This document shows positions 55,950 to 63,129 of a stretch of DNA of 64,000 nt, in pieces. The notes under the pieces are model-generated. The model searched no databases. It was not told the DNA's origin and was given only the letters and a program-made list of their open reading frames with translations. Position 1 is the first letter of the stretch. The number at the start of each line of letters is the position of its first letter. The stretch is taken from IMG/VR virus record IMGVR_UViG_3300009157_000001, positions 1 to 64,000 of that record. One strand, 5' to 3'. Source of the stretch: a virus. A program made the position numbers and the translations under genes.

Positions 55950-56199
55950 GTTCTATTGAGGTTCCTTTAGGTAATGCATTGTAGTCCTCACCACTTACAT
56001 CAGATTCCCAGGTCTTACCTATATCCGGTGAGCTAGGATTTTTCTTATCGTGTAATACTGTTACATATGTTGCAGAAGCAGAACCATCCTCCTTCTTATC
56101 ATTGCTCTTGGTTACAAGTACAATTTGTCCGTACTTACTTACCATCAATCTGGGGAACTCCCCTGTGTTCTTCTCAATTGGTTTATAGGTTACTTGCAT
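55939..56199 (-). CDS. Hypothetical protein
   Basis: 86 residues from ATG 56199 (MQVTYKPIEKN). The open frame runs further back through the tRNA-like gene, which cannot be coding. Beta-rich. The 20 bases before the start are almost identical to those before the gene at 56951. Function unknown. Confidence 0.6.
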   Translation of the reverse strand: MQVTYKPIEKNTGEFPRLMVSKYGQIVLVTKSNDKKEDGSASATYVTVLHDKKNPSSPDIGKTWESDVSGEDYNALPKGTSIELVN

Positions 56200-56217
56200 A
56201 ATTATTATTGGTTTTAG
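56197..56217 (-). repeat. Repeated gene leader, copy 1
   Basis: The start codon and preceding bases (ACCAATAATAATTATG on the - strand) recur before the gene at 56951 with one T added. Probably a duplicated translation or promoter leader; AT-rich without Shine-Dalgarno. Confidence 0.5.
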
Positions 56218-56218
56218 T

Positions 56219-56303
56219 TGTGATGACTGGCATCGAACCAGCAACCTCCAGTCAGAAATGGGTTCAGAACTGACTGGTGCTCTACCAATTGAGCTACACC
56301 ACA
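56219..56303 (-). tRNA. tRNA-like gene with an enlarged anticodon loop
   Basis: On the - strand: 7-bp acceptor stem (TGTGGTG with CATCACA), D stem GCTC/GAGC with GG-containing loop, T arm GCTGG-TTCGATG-CCAGT, 5-base variable loop. The anticodon stem CCAGT/ACTGG encloses 20 bases instead of 7. Three extra pairs (CAG/CTG) give an 8-bp stem and a 14-base loop TTCTGAACCCATTT. The anticodon cannot be fixed; CTG or GAA are present in the loop. No CCA encoded. Confidence 0.65.
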
Positions 56304-56310
56304 AACTTCT

Positions 56311-56646
56311 TTATATTTCCTCAATCTCAGCAGTTAGGCCGTTCTCAAGGAGTGCTTCACAAATAGGTAGGAGCTTGTCATAAGTCCCTCTCTTAACATC
56401 ACACCGACCATTATTGTGGACGATAAGAGCACACTGGTGCCCTTGATGAACCGAGTGTTTACAGTACTTGACTAAACACTCAATGACATGATCAAAAGAA
56501 TTGAAATCATCATTAATTAAAACAATAGACTTCTGTCTATCTTTCTTTTCTTTAACAATGACTTCTTCTTCATCCTGCCACTGAGGATTGAACTTAACCA
56601 GGAGAGGATCATCTCCTCTTCCTGGTCTTGGTTTTTCTCTTTGCAT
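56311..56646 (-). CDS. clpS: ClpS-like adaptor of the Clp protease
   Basis: 111 residues from ATG 56646 (ATG 56727 would overlap the upstream gene by 119 bases). From residue about 42, IVLINDDFNSFDHVIECLVK matches the ClpS N-degron pocket signature (LxNDDxxxxxxV), followed by ALIVHNNGRCDVKRG and ENGLTAEIEEI as in the ClpS end. ClpS delivers N-end-rule substrates to ClpAP. A phage copy may redirect host proteolysis or process phage proteins. Overlaps the upstream gene by 38 bases. Confidence 0.8.
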   Translation of the reverse strand: MQREKPRPGRGDDPLLVKFNPQWQDEEEVIVKEKKDRQKSIVLINDDFNSFDHVIECLVKYCKHSVHQGHQCALIVHNNGRCDVKRGTYDKLLPICEALLENGLTAEIEEI

Positions 56647-56938
56647 TTTTCCTAGGTTTAGATTTAACCTTCTTTTTCTTGAGTTTTGGAAAGTAGGCCT
56701 TGGCAAATACTTTGTTGTAGTCAGCAAGCATTTTCCTGGGATCTACCTCTATGCAAGAACTAGTATTCTCCCTTACTTTAAGTATAGAAGCTTTACCACC
56801 ATCTGGAGAAGTTCTCATTATAACTCCTTCAAGATACACTCCTCCATAAGAATCATCCCCAACATGACTTACCTTTATAGGCCCTCTATAAGGAAGCCAG
56901 TATACCTTACCTATCTTAAACTCTTTTTTCTTAGCCAT
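56609..56938 (-). CDS. Hypothetical protein with very basic tail
   Basis: 109 residues. Beta-rich N-terminal domain (KIGKVYWLPYRGPIKVSHVG), then about 28 residues of nearly pure Lys/Arg (KLKKKKVKSKPRKNAKRK) at the C-terminus, suggesting nucleic-acid binding. A TAAATTTG, matching TAnnTTTG, lies seven bases before its ATG. Function unknown. Confidence 0.65.
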   Translation of the reverse strand: MAKKKEFKIGKVYWLPYRGPIKVSHVGDDSYGGVYLEGVIMRTSPDGGKASILKVRENTSSCIEVDPRKMLADYNKVFAKAYFPKLKKKKVKSKPRKNAKRKTKTRKRR

Positions 56939-56950
56939 AATTTTACAAAT

Positions 56951-57265
56951 TTAGTTAATTCTCCAGATACTTGTTCCTTTGTACTTTTTATTCATATCCT
57001 GAATTGCCCTACAAGCATAATCACAGGATTTCATGGTTTTGTACTTCTCCCGGAATTCTGACTTCAGTTTACTTACCAAGTAAGATACTGTTTGTTTATT
57101 AGGAATCTGTGTTCCAGGAACAAATACACTCTTAAATTTATCCACAGGAAGAGCCAGTAGACTTTCTTTGAGATAGTTCATTATCTCAGGACTCATAGAT
57201 CTGGGTCCTGTAAGAGATGTGTCCTCCAGTATCTGGAAGGGGTTTTCTTTGCTTAGTTTAGTCAT
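56951..57265 (-). CDS. Hypothetical protein
   Basis: 104 residues, helical and basic; KSVFVPGTQIPNKQTVSYLV looks like a helix-turn-helix-type segment but is not a clear match. Shares its leader with the gene at 55939. Function unknown. Confidence 0.6.
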   Translation of the reverse strand: MTKLSKENPFQILEDTSLTGPRSMSPEIMNYLKESLLALPVDKFKSVFVPGTQIPNKQTVSYLVSKLKSEFREKYKTMKSCDYACRAIQDMNKKYKGTSIWRIN

Positions 57266-57284
57266 AATTATTATTGGTTTTTAG
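57263..57284 (-). repeat. Repeated gene leader, copy 2
   Basis: Near-identical to 56197-56217, including the ATG; differs by one extra T in the T-run of the + strand. See copy 1. Confidence 0.5.
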
Positions 57285-58366
57285 TATTCAACATAAGTGA
57301 TTTTTGATTCATCAAAGTCCTCTAAGGCACTTGCCACCCACCGGGTGTCAACTGTGTCCCTATAACAGAGGATATGAACTGTTGCTGTATCTTTTGGGTT
57401 CAGAGAAAGCATTCTACCTATCCTCTGAGCAGTTTTGGTATTATTCCCATAAGAATGAAGAAGAATCCCTTCCTTTAATTCAGGGATTGTAATGCCCTCA
57501 TTCAACTGTAATACACAGGAAAGTCTGATTATTTCCCCACTCTTAAATTTCTGAAGGTTCTCCTCAGAAGTAGGATTCTTACTATGATAACTATAAGGAC
57601 ATAACCGGTCTGCTTGTTCCTGGGTATTAGCAAAGAGTATGCATTTATTCTCAGACTTAAAAAATATCTCTTTTGCAATTACCTCCTTACTAGGAAATCC
57701 CATAAGAGCTTTCATTCTCATAATAGACATAATCTGTTGTTCCTTGGCAGTAGAGGCATTGTCCAGTCTACCACTCCAATACTCATAAGATTTTAACTCT
57801 GAGGTATACCAGGATTTCCCCCGGACTTCTACTTTGAGTGTATTATCTGTAGCTAATGAAAGGTTGTGTATAATGATCCTGTAATCATTTAGGATCTTAT
57901 CTGCTACTGCTTCTTTGACTATGTATTTATAGACAATAGGACAGTACATATCTACCATCTTTCCTTTCTCCGATACAGGAACCCTTGGAGGAGTACCAGT
58001 CAATCCTACAATCTTCCCCTTAAAGTTAGACAACCACTCATCATGATTATACAATAAATTATGACACTCATCCAGATAAACTATATCATAATCCAAAGTC
58101 TGTTTGGTCAAGGAAAGATATGTGGTAAATGTGATATGATCCAATAAATGAACCAGATCAAACTTCTCAGCATCATCTTTCCAGCTCTGGAATATAGACA
58201 ACTTCGGGGCAACTACCAGAACCCTTAAAGTATCTGAGTAGTGGTTGTCCATATGTCTGAGCCCTACAAGAGTTTTACCAACCCGCATTGACACAGCTAT
58301 AGTGCCTCTCTCAACTTTAGACATTGCTTCTAATGCCTCATCTTGCACTATGTTTCTTGTTTTCAT
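57281..58366 (-). CDS. SF2 (SNF2/DEAD-like) helicase
   Basis: 361 residues. Motif I SMRVGKTLVG, Ia-like VLVVAPKLSIFQSW, motif II YLDECHNLL (DECH), motif III GLTGTPP, motif IV region CILFANTQEQ and motif VI QRIGRMLSL are all in order. A short single-chain SF2 ATPase/helicase, as found in crAss-like replication arms. Likely acts in DNA remodelling or replication restart. Confidence 0.88.
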   Translation of the reverse strand: MKTRNIVQDEALEAMSKVERGTIAVSMRVGKTLVGLRHMDNHYSDTLRVLVVAPKLSIFQSWKDDAEKFDLVHLLDHITFTTYLSLTKQTLDYDIVYLDECHNLLYNHDEWLSNFKGKIVGLTGTPPRVPVSEKGKMVDMYCPIVYKYIVKEAVADKILNDYRIIIHNLSLATDNTLKVEVRGKSWYTSELKSYEYWSGRLDNASTAKEQQIMSIMRMKALMGFPSKEVIAKEIFFKSENKCILFANTQEQADRLCPYSYHSKNPTSEENLQKFKSGEIIRLSCVLQLNEGITIPELKEGILLHSYGNNTKTAQRIGRMLSLNPKDTATVHILCYRDTVDTRWVASALEDFDESKITYVEY

Positions 58367-58808
58367 AAGTTACCTTAATTATATACCTTTTCCTAAAAGG
58401 ATAGTTCCATCCTCGAGCTCTTTTAATACTAGTTGCAGAACATCTCAAGTATCTAGCAGCCATCTCCATACTAGGAAAATACATCTGATTCATACTTTCC
58501 TTATCAAAACAACTTACCAAATATCCATCAGTCTTGACTGGCTTTACATAAACTTTACAAGGACAACCTAATTTATAGATAAGGTGGTTATTGAATTTTG
58601 GTTGCTTTCTTCTACCTTTTCCAAGAATGATTTGGGAAATCATAGATTGAATACTTTTTCTAGGAAGATTATACATCCCAAGTAAATATCTAGAAGCATC
58701 ATTCTGAGATTCAGCCTTATACACCTCCTTACACTGAAGAGTATAGACAGTAACTGGAATTTTCTTGTCATCATGAGAAGGATATTTAAGAGTACCTTCT
58801 GCTTTCAT
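58338..58808 (-). CDS. NUMOD-like DNA-binding protein, no nuclease domain
   Basis: 156 residues. Two similar segments: VTVYTLQCKEVYKAESQNDA with SRYLLGM...SIQSMISQIIL, and NQMYFPSMEMAARYLRCSAT followed by SIKRARG. Both resemble the NUMOD1 helix-turn-helix modules of homing endonucleases (xxFxSxxxAaxxLxxSxxTI). No GIY-YIG or HNH nuclease core is present. Basic C-terminus. It is the gene directly downstream of template repeat 1 of the DGR. Confidence 0.6.
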   Translation of the reverse strand: MKAEGTLKYPSHDDKKIPVTVYTLQCKEVYKAESQNDASRYLLGMYNLPRKSIQSMISQIILGKGRRKQPKFNNHLIYKLGCPCKVYVKPVKTDGYLVSCFDKESMNQMYFPSMEMAARYLRCSATSIKRARGWNYPFRKRYIIKVTYENKKHSAR

Positions 58809-58934
58809 CCTGAATCTGATTCTTATCTTTTTTCATAGTACTTTGTATTAAGGTCCTTTCCAGTTTCCTTACTAAGGTCCTTCTCTGTTCAGTCATTTTC
58901 TGGCAAGAGCCAAAGCTTTATACTTATTTGTAGA

Positions 58935-59010
58935 CAAAGTAGTAGCTACCTGGATGGTTAGAATTGTCATGATTGTAATTCACATCATTCAGTACCTAGC
59001 TAGAGGTAGT
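58935..59010 (-). repeat. DGR template repeat TR1
   Basis: A 76-base non-coding copy of the variable repeat in the target gene just upstream, starting eight bases after that gene's stop. Aligned with VR1 on the - strand it differs at 15 template A positions, one T position, and by three bases missing. Contains Asn/Tyr/His-rich AAT, AAC and TAC codons and a TAG where VR1 has TGG, as usual for DGR templates. Confidence 0.92.
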
Positions 59011-59018
59011 ATAAAAGC

Positions 59019-59525
59019 TTAATCTAAGTAATCTATCCATACATCCATAAAAGTAGAAACAGCAAATTTACACTTTTCTTCAGTCTCAAAGTAGCAGCCA
59101 CCCGGACGGTTAGAAACGGCACGAGTGAAGGAAATCCCAACATTCAGCACCCAGCCAGAGGTAGTCTTCTTAAACCAAGGATAATACTTCTTCTGATCAC
59201 CATTATTGAAGTCAGCAATCCACTCACCATTTAGAATAGTGGATATATTGTTAATTCTATGTAATGCAAACTGTCTCTTTCTCTGATCCTCAGGTAAAAA
59301 AGAGAAGTGTTCTAAAGTAAGTTCTTCAAATCCACCTTCTTCACAAATATCCTGGTAGTCTTTTATCCTACTAACAAGATCAATCTTGCTCAGAAGAGAC
59401 TTTGCAGATCTCTTATTAAGACAATGACTAGTCCCACGAAGAATAGTAGCAGCAAGATACATAGACTGCGGATCTTTACTTGTAACCATTTCTTTTAAAG
59501 AATTATAGTTCTGATTTGTCTTCAT
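59019..59525 (-). CDS. DGR target protein 1
   Basis: 168 residues. N-terminal helical module (QSMYLAATILRGTS, SRIKDYQDICEEGG) is shared with target 2. C-terminal domain WIADFNNGDQKKYYPWFKKT leads into the variable repeat (SGWVLNV...GGCYF) and a lid helix. The NGDQKKYYPWF...F-E pattern is typical of diversified Bacteroidota phage domains, likely C-type-lectin-like binding folds. ATG overlaps the reverse transcriptase stop. Its ligand is unknown. Confidence 0.88.
   Translation of the reverse strand: MKTNQNYNSLKEMVTSKDPQSMYLAATILRGTSHCLNKRSAKSLLSKIDLVSRIKDYQDICEEGGFEELTLEHFSFLPEDQRKRQFALHRINNISTILNGEWIADFNNGDQKKYYPWFKKTTSGWVLNVGISFTRAVSNRPGGCYFETEEKCKFAVSTFMDVWIDYLD
59087..59165 (-). repeat. 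DGR variable repeat VR1
   Basis: 79 bases inside target 1. Substitutions relative to TR1 fall almost wholly at template adenines (15 of 16), the signature of adenine mutagenesis by a DGR reverse transcriptase. It carries a three-base in-frame insertion relative to TR1. Confidence 0.92.
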
Positions 59526-59953
59526 ACTGAATACTTTTTTCTTAGATTCTTACTATCACAATACTTAAGCCATCCATTGTAGGAATTAAGAGATGCTCTG
59601 TTCTTTCTGTACTTTACCATCTTTATAAACCTCTTCTTTATTCCTTTTCTGAGAAGAATATGTGTATGATAAAACTTGTACCCCACAAAATCTATTCCTC
59701 TGGAACTAACCGGGAATACCTGATGATTGAAATTAACCAGAAGTTTTAGATTATTCCATAAATACTGCTTAATTTTTACCAAAAGATCATGTAACTCCTT
59801 CTTGTTTGATCCCAGGATAACTATATCATCACAATACCTAAAATAGTATTTTACCCCCCCCTGAACTACTCTTAATCCAATGGTCAAAGTAAGTAAGATA
59901 GAAATTGGCCAAGTATTGTGAAAGATAATTTCCGATTGGTATACCCGGAGCAC
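59522..59953 (-). CDS. DGR reverse transcriptase, C-terminal part (frame +1)
   Basis: The second reading frame of the reverse transcriptase. It contains YYFRYCDDIVILGSNKKEL, the catalytic YxDD box (YCDD), and RGIDFVGYKF, the RT motif 6-7 region. The first about 27 codons of this open frame are out-of-frame shadow of the N-terminal part; real coding begins at the G8 tract near 59855. A change of one base in that tract (7 G) would join both parts into a 317-residue protein. Its stop overlaps the start of target 1. Confidence 0.85.
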   Translation of the reverse strand: MLRVYQSEIIFHNTWPISILLTLTIGLRVVQGGVKYYFRYCDDIVILGSNKKELHDLLVKIKQYLWNNLKLLVNFNHQVFPVSSRGIDFVGYKFYHTHILLRKGIKKRFIKMVKYRKNRASLNSYNGWLKYCDSKNLRKKYSV

Positions 59954-60476
59954 TGTTAATTATCTCATCTAGAAGTAATAAGAGCCTGGGATCTTTGAAC
60001 TTTTTCCTAAGAAGAACTTTCAGAATATCATGATCTATAGAAGGATAGAACTTCTTTATATCAAGTTTTAGACAGTAAGTTGTTCCCTGGACATCCAAAA
60101 GAGATTTTCTTAAAGTTCTCCAAACCCCATGTATACCCCTACCTTCTATACAACTGTAGGTATCTGCTGTAAAAATGGACAGGAATATAGGCTTTAGAAT
60201 ATTCATTATTCCATGATGAACTATCCGATCAGGATAATAAGGAAGTCTATAAATCTCTCTTTTCTTAGGCTCGGAAATTGTATAAACCGTATAAAGAGAG
60301 GTCTTGTACTCTCTCTTATTCAGAACATGATAAAGATTTATGATATTGTCTTCCTTATTCTTGTCATGGAGAATCACTCCATACTGTCTGGACTTTCCCA
60401 GTCTAGCTTTGGAATCTGCTAACTTGAGATTAGCTATAGTACATATTTTTGAGTAAAGATTTCCAACTCTTTTCAT
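59838..60476 (-). CDS. DGR reverse transcriptase, N-terminal part
   Basis: Carries the palm and fingers motifs: EPKKREIYRLPYYPDRIVHH, CLKLDIKKFYPSIDH (motif with first catalytic Asp) and GIPIGNYLSQYLANFYL. The IGxxxSQ box, in place of QGxxxSP of group II intron RTs, marks DGR reverse transcriptases. The frame runs into a stop 17 bases after a run of eight G at 59855-59862. Without frame change the protein lacks the YCDD box and would be inactive. No Avd-like accessory gene is visible beside it. Confidence 0.88.
   Translation of the reverse strand: MKRVGNLYSKICTIANLKLADSKARLGKSRQYGVILHDKNKEDNIINLYHVLNKREYKTSLYTVYTISEPKKREIYRLPYYPDRIVHHGIMNILKPIFLSIFTADTYSCIEGRGIHGVWRTLRKSLLDVQGTTYCLKLDIKKFYPSIDHDILKVLLRKKFKDPRLLLLLDEIINSAPGIPIGNYLSQYLANFYLTYFDHWIKSSSGGGKILF
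59855..59862 (-). other. G8 homopolymer that splits the reverse transcriptase frame
   Basis: Eight consecutive G on the - strand (C on +) between codons for SSS and VKYYF. With eight G the frame ends shortly after; with seven (or ten) the frame continues into the YCDD half. Confidence 0.9.
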
Positions 60477-60582
60477 AGATTCACTTCACTTAAGATCTTC
60501 TTCCCAAAGATTTTGGTACCAAAGCTCTTGTTACTAATGTTTGTCTTTTACCTAGAGGTAAGATCATACTACACATAAAGAA

Positions 60583-60651
60583 GTGGAGACTGAAGCTCAT
60601 GTTAGCATTATCATCATTCCAATTAGTATAAGAATTCACTCGCTAACTAGC
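60583..60651 (-). repeat. DGR template repeat TR2
   Basis: 69-base non-coding copy of VR2, 19 bases after the stop of target 2. Differs from VR2 at 16 template A positions; the only other differences are a C to T change and the edge base. Includes TAG where VR2 has TGG and several AAT codons. Bases 60477-60582 beside it hold nothing I can identify. Confidence 0.93.
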
Positions 60652-60670
60652 TGAGAATTAATAATATGAC

Positions 60671-61189
60671 CTACTCAGGAAGCCACTCTATATATTGTGG
60701 AAGGAAGATGTTTCCTCCAAATAGAGCAAGCTCCTCAGATTTATAGTGAAGACCGAAGCCCACGTCAGCACTACCATCAGCCCAACCAGCACAAGAACTC
60801 ACCCGCCAACCAGAAGAGGTTTTCTCAAACCAGGGAAAGTACTTCTTCTGATTTTTGTCCAGGAAATTTGGTATCCATCCTTCATTAAGGGCTAGAATCC
60901 CATACTGAAGTTTGGCCTGTCCATTTTGTGATATCTGATACTTGTTCTTGGGGTTTAAAAAAGGCAAGATATCTGACTCTATAACCCCGGTCTCATCATA
61001 AGCATCGGATATTGATTTGATCCTTTCCATAATAGGAATCTTACCAAGAAGACTCCTTGCCATTCTCTCTTCTATATGAAGAGAATTACCTCTCAAAAAA
61101 CAAGCAGCTAAGTATCTTGACTGAACATCTTTAGACTCAATCAGTTCCTTTATTCCCTGAATTGTTTTTATTTCTGTGGTTTTCTTCAT
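60671..61189 (-). CDS. DGR target protein 2
   Basis: 172 residues from ATG 61189, which overlaps the upstream stop (ATGA); ATG 61201 also possible. Paralogue of target 1: QSRYLAACFLRGNS, ARSLLGKIPIMERIKS, EGWIPNFLDKNQKKYFPWFEK. The VR encodes SGWRVSSCAGWADGSADVGF, followed by LHYKSEELALFGG. The KYFPWF...YKSEELA frame is a recurrent diversified domain of Bacteroidota phages. Probably a binding protein; no tail-fibre parts or signal peptide are fused to it. Confidence 0.88.
   Translation of the reverse strand: MKKTTEIKTIQGIKELIESKDVQSRYLAACFLRGNSLHIEERMARSLLGKIPIMERIKSISDAYDETGVIESDILPFLNPKNKYQISQNGQAKLQYGILALNEGWIPNFLDKNQKKYFPWFEKTSSGWRVSSCAGWADGSADVGFGLHYKSEELALFGGNIFLPQYIEWLPE
60746..60814 (-). 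repeat. DGR variable repeat VR2
   Basis: 69 bases in target 2, matched base for base without gaps to TR2. All but two differences are at template adenines. Confidence 0.93.
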
Positions 61190-61692
61190 CTCGGTAAACA
61201 TATATCATGTAAATAGATCATTCCTGTTGCAAAACCGATTGATTCCTCCGGAAAAAATACTTGGGTAAGCCTCTCCATATTATGATACACATGGTACAGA
61301 TCGTCTCTTCTACAAAGAGCTGTATGTCTTGTTCTTACTTTCTTACTTGTTATTTTCTTTGCTTTTTCAATACTTAGTACTAAATTCTTATATAATGCAT
61401 AAAGATCAAATTCTGCTACTGAGGGAATAAACTCACAGTATAAAACTTGCTTATACATTAATCCTTTACTTACAATAGACTTGTGTTTTGCTGTACTATT
61501 AGAATATCCCTGACTTGTAAAAAGATAGAGTATAGACCCATCTTGTTTAAGTACTCTCTTTGCTATAGGGAAATGATATCCATAAGAATAAATTGCATTT
61601 TTCTCAAAAAACATACTTCTACTATAAGTTTCTCCTTGAATATCTCCTGCTACAAAACCTTCTACAAGTTCTTCCTGACTTCTATACTTCAT
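61186..61692 (-). CDS. Hypothetical protein of a phage family
   Basis: 168 residues. YSYGYHFPIAKRV, then LYLFTSQGYSNSTAKHKSIV is a pattern I have seen in Bacteroidota phages and plasmids without known function. The end is helical with a Cys (TALCRRDD). Coupled by ATGA to target 2 downstream and to the HNH gene upstream. Confidence 0.6.
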   Translation of the reverse strand: MKYRSQEELVEGFVAGDIQGETYSRSMFFEKNAIYSYGYHFPIAKRVLKQDGSILYLFTSQGYSNSTAKHKSIVSKGLMYKQVLYCEFIPSVAEFDLYALYKNLVLSIEKAKKITSKKVRTRHTALCRRDDLYHVYHNMERLTQVFFPEESIGFATGMIYLHDICLPR

Positions 61693-62102
61693 GCAAGTCT
61701 GGATTCTGAAAATCCCAGGGCTTTTGCCATTGAGGGCATCGTCTCAATCATATGATGACAGTTAGCACAGGAAGATAACCAGGTAGACACATCAAGATAG
61801 TACTTCCCCCTACCTTTTTTATGATGGACCTGACTAGCTCTTGTCTGACACTTAGAAAGTCTTGCTTGACAGAAAGGATTCTTTTCCAAGAACTCTTTCC
61901 TGAGTTTTGAGTATTCTTTGTCTTGAACCTTCCTCTTAGAAGATCGAGGGGAGATGGGTTTCTGTTTCCTTGTTGGTTTAAACTTGGACTGACTAGTGTT
62001 GGCAACTCCAGCACAGTATCTACAGAACCCCTTCCCCTCAATTCTTTTCCAAATTGGTCTTTTCCTTTTACAATTACTACAGATCTTTTTTTTCTGTATC
62101 AT
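61689..62102 (-). CDS. HNH nuclease, NinG-like
   Basis: 137 residues. N-terminal zinc ribbon (CSNCKRKRP...CRYC), a basic linker, then an HNH-type core: CQARLSKC, SQVHHKKGRG and SSCANCHHMIE. Matches lambda NinG-type recombination nucleases. Overlaps the upstream gene by 26 bases. Possibly acts in phage recombination with RuvC and Sak4-like proteins. Confidence 0.75.
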   Translation of the reverse strand: MIQKKKICSNCKRKRPIWKRIEGKGFCRYCAGVANTSQSKFKPTRKQKPISPRSSKRKVQDKEYSKLRKEFLEKNPFCQARLSKCQTRASQVHHKKGRGKYYLDVSTWLSSCANCHHMIETMPSMAKALGFSESRLA

Positions 62103-62325
62103 TTACTTCAGGGATTTCTGGTTCACCCTCTTGTTTTCTTATCATACCCCTCCTTGTAAGAGCCAGGCCATTTTTAACTGTTTTGTTAAGAATGCTCATA
62201 CTACTCCGGAACTCCACTATATCATTATCCTGTCTGGATAAAGTTTTGAGAAGTTCCTCTTCCATAGGATTTTCTGGAGTAAGTACAAGAGTAACATAAT
62301 CACTCACTATAAAGTCATATTTCAT
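62077..62325 (-). CDS. Small hypothetical protein
   Basis: 82 residues, N-terminal beta strand (FIVSDYVTLVLTP), helical middle, acidic end (EPEIPEVNDTEKK). 4-base overlap with the upstream gene. Function unknown. Confidence 0.6.
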   Translation of the reverse strand: MKYDFIVSDYVTLVLTPENPMEEELLKTLSRQDNDIVEFRSSMSILNKTVKNGLALTRRGMIRKQEGEPEIPEVNDTEKKDL

Positions 62326-62645
62326 GCTAGTGCCTCCACTCCTTTAAACATTTGGTCAAGATGATCATACATTTCTACCTCACTTTCTTTTATCAGGGTC
62401 ACAATAGGTTCTAACTTACTATTGACCTCACGAGCACACCTATAAAATTCTGACTTCTTCAGTTCTTCTATGGCATCAGGTTCTACCGGTTTGAAGATCT
62501 TCACATCCCCAAGTCCTGGTAAAGGAATATTAGCATTCACATGAAAGCCTTTATTCTCTATACACCTCTGGTACTTTAACATGGTAATTCTATTACACAT
62601 GTATAGGTATACTATCTCTTCGTTGTTTAAGTTGTGGTAGCCCAT
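62322..62645 (-). CDS. Hypothetical protein
   Basis: 107 residues from ATG 62645; an ATG at 62600 would cut the overlap with the upstream gene from 53 to 8 bases. Helical; two Cys (MCNRI, RCAREV). Function unknown. Confidence 0.6.
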   Translation of the reverse strand: MGYHNLNNEEIVYLYMCNRITMLKYQRCIENKGFHVNANIPLPGLGDVKIFKPVEPDAIEELKKSEFYRCAREVNSKLEPIVTLIKESEVEMYDHLDQMFKGVEALA

Positions 62646-63129
62646 GAGGATCAGTTATTAGTTCATAAAAATTAGGAGGGAGTATCCCTTCCTGGATAAA
62701 CTTGTCAACTACTACCCTTTTATCAATTTTCAAGTCCTTAAGACTTAACTCAATAGGATAATCAGGATCAATCAGCTCAGATTCTGAGAACAGTTCTGAT
62801 CCCAGGATACTCTTAGGAAACATCTGATCTGCAAATCCACCTACTATTTTATTCACTTTTTCCTGCTTAAGGATATTAACCAGGATCTTAGCCTTTTTGT
62901 GGACTTTCAAAATCCTCTGTTTTTTCTCCCTATGCATCTCCTTTAACTCATTTGGCTGGAATATATCCAGACCATATAGTGCTCTCTGGTACAGAAACTT
63001 CTGGTACTTGGTCATAGATAATGCACTGTATCTGCGTCCTTTATACTCAGAACCCTCCTGCTGAAGTTTTTCTAGTTTGCCGAGATACTGCAGGGATTTC
63101 TCAGACAACTGATCAATGATTGGAACCAT
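62593..63129 (-). CDS. Hypothetical basic helical protein
   Basis: 178 residues, largely helical and basic (EMHREKKQRILKVHKKAKIL), with an acidic mid-part (SESELIDPDYPIELS). No family recognised. First gene after the terminator at 63163. Confidence 0.65.
   Translation of the reverse strand: MVPIIDQLSEKSLQYLGKLEKLQQEGSEYKGRRYSALSMTKYQKFLYQRALYGLDIFQPNELKEMHREKKQRILKVHKKAKILVNILKQEKVNKIVGGFADQMFPKSILGSELFSESELIDPDYPIELSLKDLKIDKRVVVDKFIQEGILPPNFYELITDPHGLPQLKQRRDSIPIHV

Noticed and set aside
56200-56304. Upstream extension of the gene at 55939 (start at 56304)
   Set aside because: That part of the frame runs through the tRNA-like gene.
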